The position numbers were made by a program, and so were the translations under genes. 64,000 bases of DNA, taken from positions 5,962,501 to 6,026,500 of the forward strand of contig NZ_JARUBJ010000002.1 in assembly GCF_029626145.1 (NCBI RefSeq), written 5' to 3'. Below, in pieces: positions 59,138 to 64,000 of this stretch (its first letter is position 1; the number at the start of each line of letters is the position of its first letter). Under the pieces are notes generated by a model, which was not told where the DNA came from, searched no databases, and saw only the letters and a program-made list of their open reading frames with translations. The DNA comes from Micromonospora sp. WMMD961. Lineage in GTDB: Bacteria > Actinomycetota > Actinomycetes > Mycobacteriales > Micromonosporaceae.

Positions 59138-61270
59138 GTGAGTAACCGACCCCTTACTGCCGCAGGTCGACTCGTCCCTCTCCTCCGCGCCGGGCTGATC
59201 GCCGGGATCGTGATCGCCGCCGCCGCGTACCCACTGGTAGCCCTCACCGGGCTCGGCGCGAAGGCCACCGCGCACGCCGTGGAACAGAAGACCCGGATCC
59301 TGACCACCGCGATGCCCGCCGAGACGTCGTACGTCTACGCGCCGGACGGCAAGACCGTGCTGACCATGTTCTACGAGGAGTACCGGCAGTACACCAAGCT
59401 GTCGGACATGTCGCCGAACATTCTCCAGGCGATCGTCGCCGCCGAGGACAACCGCTTCTACCAGCACCACGGCGTCGACCCGAAGGGCGTGGCCCGGGCC
59501 TTCGTGGCGAACGCCCGGTCCAGCGGGGTCTCCCAGGGTGCCTCGACCCTGACCATGCAGTACGTCCGGATGGCGCTGCGCGACAGCGCGACCACCCCCA
59601 AGGAGGTCCAGGAGGCCACCCAGCAGACCAGCCTGCGCAAGGTCAAGGAAATGCGGATGGCGCTGGACCTGGAGAAGGAGATGAGCAAGGACCAGATCCT
59701 GGAGCGCTACCTGAACTCGGCGTACTTCGGGCACCGGGCGTACGGCATCTACGCGGCCAGCGAGATCTTCTTCTCCAAGACACCGAAGAACCTCACCCCG
59801 GTCGAGGCCGCCACCCTCGCCGGCCTGGTCAAGTCGCCGTCCGAGTACGACCCGGCCGACTCCGACCAGAAGGAGGCCACCGGGCGACGCAACTACGTGC
59901 TGGATCGGATGAGCCAACTCGGGTACCTCTCCCCCGACTCGGCCGCCGCCGCCAAGTCCGAACCGATCCGGCTGAAGCTGACGACCCCGCCGCACGACTG
60001 CGCCGCCGTGTCGGAGAAGTACAACAGCTGGGGCTTCGCCTGCGACTACCTGAAGAACTGGTGGAGCGCGCAGCCCGCGTTCGGGGCGAACCGGCTGGAA
60101 CGGATGGACAAGCTGCGCCGGGGCGGCTACCGGATCGTGCTCAGTCTCGACCCGAAGATCCAGGCGGCGGCGGAGAAGAACGTCGGCGCCAAGGAGGCCA
60201 CCGGCAGCCCGTTCGCCAACGGGATCGTCGTCTCCGAGCCGGGCACCGGGCGGGTCAAGGCGATGGCGGTGAACCGGACGTACTCGCTGGACCTGGCCGA
60301 CAACCCACCCAGCTCCAACCCGGAGGCCGGGCCGAAGGTGAAGGCCAACTACCCGAACACGGTGGCCCCGCTGCTCGGCGGCGGCGACCTGGCTGGCTAC
60401 CAGGCGGGATCGACGTTCAAGATGTTCCCGATGCTCGCCGCGCTCGACGCGGGAATGCCGCTCTCCACCTCGTTCAACGCCCCGCACCGCTACCGGTCCG
60501 AGGTCTACGACGGCTGGGCACCCTCCAACGCCAGCGGCGCGATGACCGGCCAACAGACCATGTGGTCCGGCTTCGGCAAGTCGGTCAACACGTACTTCGT
60601 CTGGCTGGAGGAGAAGGTCGGCGCGGACCGGGCGGTCCGGTTGGCCGAGCAGCTCGGGCTGCGGTGGCGCACCGACGTCGACCGGGACCACGCGTCCCCG
60701 GAAAAGGCGAAGAAGTGGGGCGCGTTCACCCTGGGCGTCTCCGACGCCACGCCGCTGGAGATGGCGAACGCCTACGCCGCCATCGCGGCCGACGGCCGCT
60801 ACTGCGAGGCGATCCCCGTGCAGGCGATCATGAACCGGGACGGCACCCCGGCCACCTACGCCACCCCGGGCGGCATCCACCGTGAGGTGGCCAAACCCCG
60901 CTGCCGGCAGGTGGTCAGCGCCGACGCCGCACGCGCAGCCACCGACGCGGCCCGCTGCCCGACCGGAGACACCCCGGCGCGCGGAAGCTGCGGCGGCTGG
61001 TCCACCGCCGACAGCGTGCGGGGCACTGTCGGCCGCCCGGTGGCCGGTAAGACCGGTACCACCGACAGCACCCGGTCCGCCTGGTTCGTCGGCTACACCC
61101 CGGAGTTGGCCGCGGCGAGTTTCATCTCCGACCCGGACAACCCGTTCAACGCAGTAGGTGACGGGCAGTCCCAGATCCCCATCGCGGCGGTCGCCGAGAC
61201 CCTGCGCGACGGCCTGAAGGGCACACCGACCCGCCAGTTCACCCCACCATCCGACGCGATCGTCGGCTGA
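59138..61270 (+). CDS. Bifunctional penicillin-binding protein (class A)
   Basis: The 710-residue protein starts at GTG 59138. It has an N-terminal membrane anchor (about 14-38), a GT51 transglycosylase domain (about 65-240) with AAEDNRFYQHHGVDP and GASTLTMQYVRM, and a transpeptidase domain with SxxK in GSTFKMFPML (about 424), SVN in FGKSVNTYF (about 481) and KTGTTD (about 637). It polymerises and crosslinks peptidoglycan outside the membrane. It is divergent from the aminotransferase gene and breaks up the cobalamin genes. Confidence 0.95.
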   Translation: MSNRPLTAAGRLVPLLRAGLIAGIVIAAAAYPLVALTGLGAKATAHAVEQKTRILTTAMPAETSYVYAPDGKTVLTMFYEEYRQYTKLSDMSPNILQAIVAAEDNRFYQHHGVDPKGVARAFVANARSSGVSQGASTLTMQYVRMALRDSATTPKEVQEATQQTSLRKVKEMRMALDLEKEMSKDQILERYLNSAYFGHRAYGIYAASEIFFSKTPKNLTPVEAATLAGLVKSPSEYDPADSDQKEATGRRNYVLDRMSQLGYLSPDSAAAAKSEPIRLKLTTPPHDCAAVSEKYNSWGFACDYLKNWWSAQPAFGANRLERMDKLRRGGYRIVLSLDPKIQAAAEKNVGAKEATGSPFANGIVVSEPGTGRVKAMAVNRTYSLDLADNPPSSNPEAGPKVKANYPNTVAPLLGGGDLAGYQAGSTFKMFPMLAALDAGMPLSTSFNAPHRYRSEVYDGWAPSNASGAMTGQQTMWSGFGKSVNTYFVWLEEKVGADRAVRLAEQLGLRWRTDVDRDHASPEKAKKWGAFTLGVSDATPLEMANAYAAIAADGRYCEAIPVQAIMNRDGTPATYATPGGIHREVAKPRCRQVVSADAARAATDAARCPTGDTPARGSCGGWSTADSVRGTVGRPVAGKTGTTDSTRSAWFVGYTPELAAASFISDPDNPFNAVGDGQSQIPIAAVAETLRDGLKGTPTRQFTPPSDAIVG

Positions 61271-61286
61271 CCCGGCGCGAGCCAGG

Positions 61287-61856
61287 TCAGCGCAGGTCGG
61301 CGGCGACGAACGACCAGATTTCGAGGTCGACCCGGCTGCCGCCGACCTGCCCGGCGTTACGCAGCAGGCCCTCGTAGCTGAACCCGGCCTTCTCGGCCAC
61401 CCGACGCGAGGCCAGGTTGCCGGGCGCCACCCGCAGCTCGACCCGCTGGAATCCGTGCTCCAGGATCAGCGCGATGGCCACCGCGTCGACGGCCTCGGCG
61501 GCGAAGCCGAACCCTCGCGCGTGCGGGGCCATCGCGTAGGAGACCTCGGTGAGACGGGCTCCCCAGTCGGTACGCCGAGTCCAGAGCGAGCCCACCATCT
61601 GATCGTCCTCGCGGCGGAGCACCGCGTAGTGGTCACCCTCGCCGCTGTCCCGCCGCTGCCGGGCCAGCTCGGTGCACCAGGCGTGCCCGTCGATCGGGCC
61701 GGAGTCGTCCGGCAGAGGCAGCCAGCGCCGGGTCAACTTGTCGGCGAAGATCTCCCCGGCCGCCTCCGCGTCCGCGGCGGTGAGCCTTCGCACCTCCGTA
61801 CGTGGGGTGGAGACGGTCAACGCCGGGAAGCGGCGTACCGCCACCTGACCGATCAC
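61287..61856 (-). CDS. GNAT-family N-acetyltransferase
   Basis: The GTG at 61856 overlaps the cobB stop (GTGA) and follows GGCGGGG; it gives 189 residues. The RimJ-type GNAT pattern is present: TPRTEVRRLTAADAEAAGEIF, the acetyl-CoA loop PHARGFGFAAEAVDAV, and ELRVAPGNLASRRVAEKAGFSYEGLLRN. It acetylates an unknown amine, possibly a protein N-terminus. Coupling to the cobB-like gene suggests co-expression without implying a cobalamin role. Confidence 0.9.
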   Translation of the reverse strand: MIGQVAVRRFPALTVSTPRTEVRRLTAADAEAAGEIFADKLTRRWLPLPDDSGPIDGHAWCTELARQRRDSGEGDHYAVLRREDDQMVGSLWTRRTDWGARLTEVSYAMAPHARGFGFAAEAVDAVAIALILEHGFQRVELRVAPGNLASRRVAEKAGFSYEGLLRNAGQVGGSRVDLEIWSFVAADLR

Positions 61857-63259
61857 ACCGGCACCCCGCCGGGTTGCGCCGGCACCGCCTCGGTCGTCGG
61901 GTCGGCCGCCGCGGCGGCGACGAACCGGGCCGCCGTCACCGGGTGACCCGCCCAGTGCAGGGTGAGCTGTGAGGCGTGCACGTTTCGCCAGACGAACCCC
62001 TCCGGCGTGCCGCCGTCCCAACTCCACGCCGGGCGCTGACCAGCACGAGGGGTCAGGACCGCCCGATGCGCCTTGTGGCCGACCAGCACCGTGCCCTGGG
62101 CGGCGACCACGCTGTCGGTCTGGGCGGTGGCCTCCCGGTAGCCGGCCACCAGACCGTCCCGGCTGACGCCGACCGCGTCCAGGACACCGCACATCGGCAA
62201 CCCGTCCAACTCCCGGGCCAGCCAGAGCAGCCCGGCGCCCTCGGCGATCACCGGACGCCCGGTCCGCGCCAACTCGGCCACCGCGATGCAGAGCCGCCGG
62301 TTGGCCGACAACTGCTCGGCGTACGCCTCGGGAAGCGCGCCACCGACGACCAACGCGCGGGTGCCGACCGGCAGCGCCTCGTCGCGCAGCGGATCGACGG
62401 TGACGATCTCGGCGCCGGCGGCCCGCAGCAACTCGGCGGTCTCCGGGTGGCCGAAGGTGCCGCCCGGTCCGCCGGCCAGTGCCACCAGCGGGCGGTCCGC
62501 CGGGCTGGTGAACGCACCGAGGGCCTCCTCGGGAGACCAGGCCGGGGCGGGCAGCGGCGGCGCGGAGCGGGCCAGCCCCAGCAGACGTTCCAGGTCGACC
62601 GTGGCGGCGACGGCCTCACCCAGCCGTCGGACCGCACGGGCGGCGTCGGCGGACCCGTCGACCACCGGTGCCACACCGTGCCGACGCGATGGCAACACCG
62701 CCGGCAGGTCCTGGCGGCGCAACGCCCCGTAGACGGGCACTCCCACGTCGTCCAACGCCTCGCGCAACATCGCCTCGTGCCGCGACGACGCCACCCGGTT
62801 GAGGATCACCCCGCCAAGCCACAACTGCTCGTCGTACGAGCGGAAACCGTGCACCAGGGCCGCCACCGACTGACCCATCGCGGCCACGTCGACGACGAGC
62901 ACCACCGGGCTGCGCAGCGCAGCGGCGGCAGCGGCGGTGGACTCCTGCTCGGGGCGACCGCCGACCGCGTCGTACAGCCCCATGCTGCCCTGCACGACGG
63001 CGAGGCCGGCACCGGCGGCACCGTGCGCCACCAGCGGGGCGAGCCGGTCCACGCCGACCAGGCGGGGATCGATCACCCGACCCGGGCGACCGGCGGCGAG
63101 ACCGAGGTAGGCGGCGTCGACAGGGTCCGGCCCCAACTTGAACCCGGCGACGTCGACCCCCCGCTCGGCCAGGGCGGCGAGCAGCCCGATCGCCAGCGCG
63201 TTCTTACCGTGCCCGGAGGACGGCGCGCTGAGCACCAGGCGCGGCACGACGGTCATCAT
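61853..63259 (-). CDS. CobB-like cobyrinate a,c-diamide synthase lacking the glutaminase cysteine
   Basis: The protein is 468 residues from ATG 63259 (a second ATG at 63256 is better spaced from GAGGAG). Fold and order match CobB/CbiA: an N-terminal DTBS-like ATPase (APSSGHGKNALAIGL, FKLGPDPVDAAYLGLAAGRPGRVIDP) and a C-terminal class I amidotransferase. Two key positions differ from the family. The P-loop reads GHGKN where GKTT is usual, and the amidotransferase nucleophile in AECGGL is Gly341 (AEGAGLLWL, codon 62237-62239). Glutaminase activity is therefore unlikely. It may use ammonia, be a divergent paralogue, or have a new role. Confidence 0.85.
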   Translation of the reverse strand: MMTVVPRLVLSAPSSGHGKNALAIGLLAALAERGVDVAGFKLGPDPVDAAYLGLAAGRPGRVIDPRLVGVDRLAPLVAHGAAGAGLAVVQGSMGLYDAVGGRPEQESTAAAAAALRSPVVLVVDVAAMGQSVAALVHGFRSYDEQLWLGGVILNRVASSRHEAMLREALDDVGVPVYGALRRQDLPAVLPSRRHGVAPVVDGSADAARAVRRLGEAVAATVDLERLLGLARSAPPLPAPAWSPEEALGAFTSPADRPLVALAGGPGGTFGHPETAELLRAAGAEIVTVDPLRDEALPVGTRALVVGGALPEAYAEQLSANRRLCIAVAELARTGRPVIAEGAGLLWLARELDGLPMCGVLDAVGVSRDGLVAGYREATAQTDSVVAAQGTVLVGHKAHRAVLTPRAGQRPAWSWDGGTPEGFVWRNVHASQLTLHWAGHPVTAARFVAAAAADPTTEAVPAQPGGVPV

Positions 63260-63438
63260 CGACTCCTCGCGAGCGGCGGCGGGTACGCGACGGGACGACC
63301 GGGGCCGATCCGTCGGCGTGACGATACCCGCCCGGCTGGAGACGCGAGCACCGCCAACCGGGGCCACCGCCAAGACCCTGCCGTCGTGCCGGCCCGGTCC
63401 AGGTCAGTGGCGCCGGTCATACGGGTAGCCTCGGTGCC

Positions 63439-64000
63439 GTGTACCGGTTCCTGCTGAGCCCACGCTGGCTGGGCGCTCTCGCGCTGACCCTGGTCGCGGC
63501 CGCCGTCATGGTGTTCCTCGGCAACTGGCAGCTGGACCGCTACCGGGGGCGTACCGAGGTCAACGAGCGGATCGACGCGGGCCAACGAATGGCTCCCGCG
63601 CCGCTGGCCGACGCGCTGTCCGCCCCCACCGGCGGCGCGGGCTCGGTCGGCCCGGCCCCCGCCAAGGAGAAGGTCTGGACCCGGGTCACCGCCACCGGCA
63701 GGTACGACCCGACGAACACCGTGCTGGTCCGCGGCCGGACGGTGGACAGCCGGGTCGGTTTCGAGGTGCTCACCCCGTTGGTCCTCGCGGACGGCACGGC
63801 GCTGTTGGTGGACCAGGGCTGGATCCCGCCGGCGCCGGGTGGGGCGGCGACCGCCCAACCGCAGGTTCCGGCCGTGCCGACCGGCGACGTGACGGTGGTC
63901 GGTCGGGTGCACGAGACGGAGAGCGGCGCCCGGGCCGCCGAGCGACGTGACGGGCGCCTGGAGATCCGCCGGATCGGGGTGTCGCGGCTGGCCGACGAGC
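63439..64000 (+). CDS. SURF1-family protein, 3' end outside the window
   Basis: The GTG at 63439 opens a frame that stays open to the window edge, giving 187 residues. It begins VYRFLLSPRWLGALALTL with a membrane helix (about 10-29) and continues FLGNWQLDRYRGRTEVNERI, then VTATGRYDPTNTVLVRGR and LLVDQGWIPPAP, the SURF1 family landmarks. SURF1 proteins help assemble haem-copper cytochrome c oxidase in the membrane. The second C-terminal membrane helix must lie beyond the window. It is divergent from the cobB-like gene. Confidence 0.9.
   Translation, partial: MYRFLLSPRWLGALALTLVAAAVMVFLGNWQLDRYRGRTEVNERIDAGQRMAPAPLADALSAPTGGAGSVGPAPAKEKVWTRVTATGRYDPTNTVLVRGRTVDSRVGFEVLTPLVLADGTALLVDQGWIPPAPGGAATAQPQVPAVPTGDVTVVGRVHETESGARAAERRDGRLEIRRIGVSRLADE

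Overview
The window is very GC-rich and gene-dense, with many overlapping stop/start codons. Several features point to an actinomycete, most likely Micromonosporaceae (Micromonospora-like): a clpP1-clpP2 pair, a mycothiol-type Rv2466c homologue, class F sortase, an Scr1-type HTH/DUF397 pair, an actinobacterial-type RpiB, and a perfect GC-rich 29-bp-stem hairpin of a kind I associate with Micromonospora genomes. The family assignment is inference from gene content. Layout: 0-7.2 kb is conserved core: a nitrilase-family hydrolase (cut by the window edge), a divergent EamA transporter/XRE-cupin regulator pair, then clpX, clpP2, clpP1 and tig on the minus strand with a ClgR-like site ahead of clpP1, and genes for tRNA-Pro(TGG) and tRNA-Gly(TCC). 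7.4-16.3 kb is a compact three-gene biosynthetic operon on the minus strand. It encodes a 2,327-residue A-PCP-C-A-PCP-TE-MFS megaenzyme, in which a nonribosomal peptide synthetase is fused to a cysteine-nucleophile thioesterase and a 12-helix exporter, followed by a threonine-synthase-like PLP enzyme and a histidine-box membrane desaturase. This is the best candidate for an undescribed system: a dipeptide antimetabolite assembled, released and exported by one polypeptide. 17-26.5 kb is housekeeping: rpiB, a DUF1015 protein, a DsbA/Rv2466c protein, aminopeptidase N, a truncated Uma2 gene, small membrane proteins and an amidase. 26.6-37.6 kb is one long minus-strand operon for tryptophan catabolism: kynA, kynU, kmo, aminomuconate-semialdehyde dehydrogenase, hydratase, acetaldehyde dehydrogenase, aldolase, oxalocrotonate decarboxylase, a 69-codon repeat ORF, RidA-type deaminase, 3-hydroxyanthranilate dioxygenase and ACMS decarboxylase. 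Together they take tryptophan to pyruvate plus acetyl-CoA; no kynurenine formamidase is recognisable. A divergent Lrp/AsnC regulator faces kynA across a palindromic site. 38-52.4 kb holds a secreted protein/class F sortase pair, HNH nuclease, MscS channel, MFS transporter, truncated haemoglobin, YbjN protein, thioesterase, ettA, an RHH/PIN toxin-antitoxin-like pair and trehalose genes (otsA, then an otsB-GH15 fusion). 52.4-55.5 kb looks like a small accessory island: a frameshifted serine-recombinase remnant, three overlapping genes for tiny proteins divergent from an HTH/DUF397 pair, a small membrane protein and about 540 bp of non-coding DNA. 55.5-64 kb carries cobalamin genes (siroheme-synthase/cobA type, cobT, a cobC/cobD-type aminotransferase, and a cobB-like gene lacking the glutaminase cysteine), interrupted by a bifunctional penicillin-binding protein and a GNAT acetyltransferase, and ends in a partial SURF1 gene.
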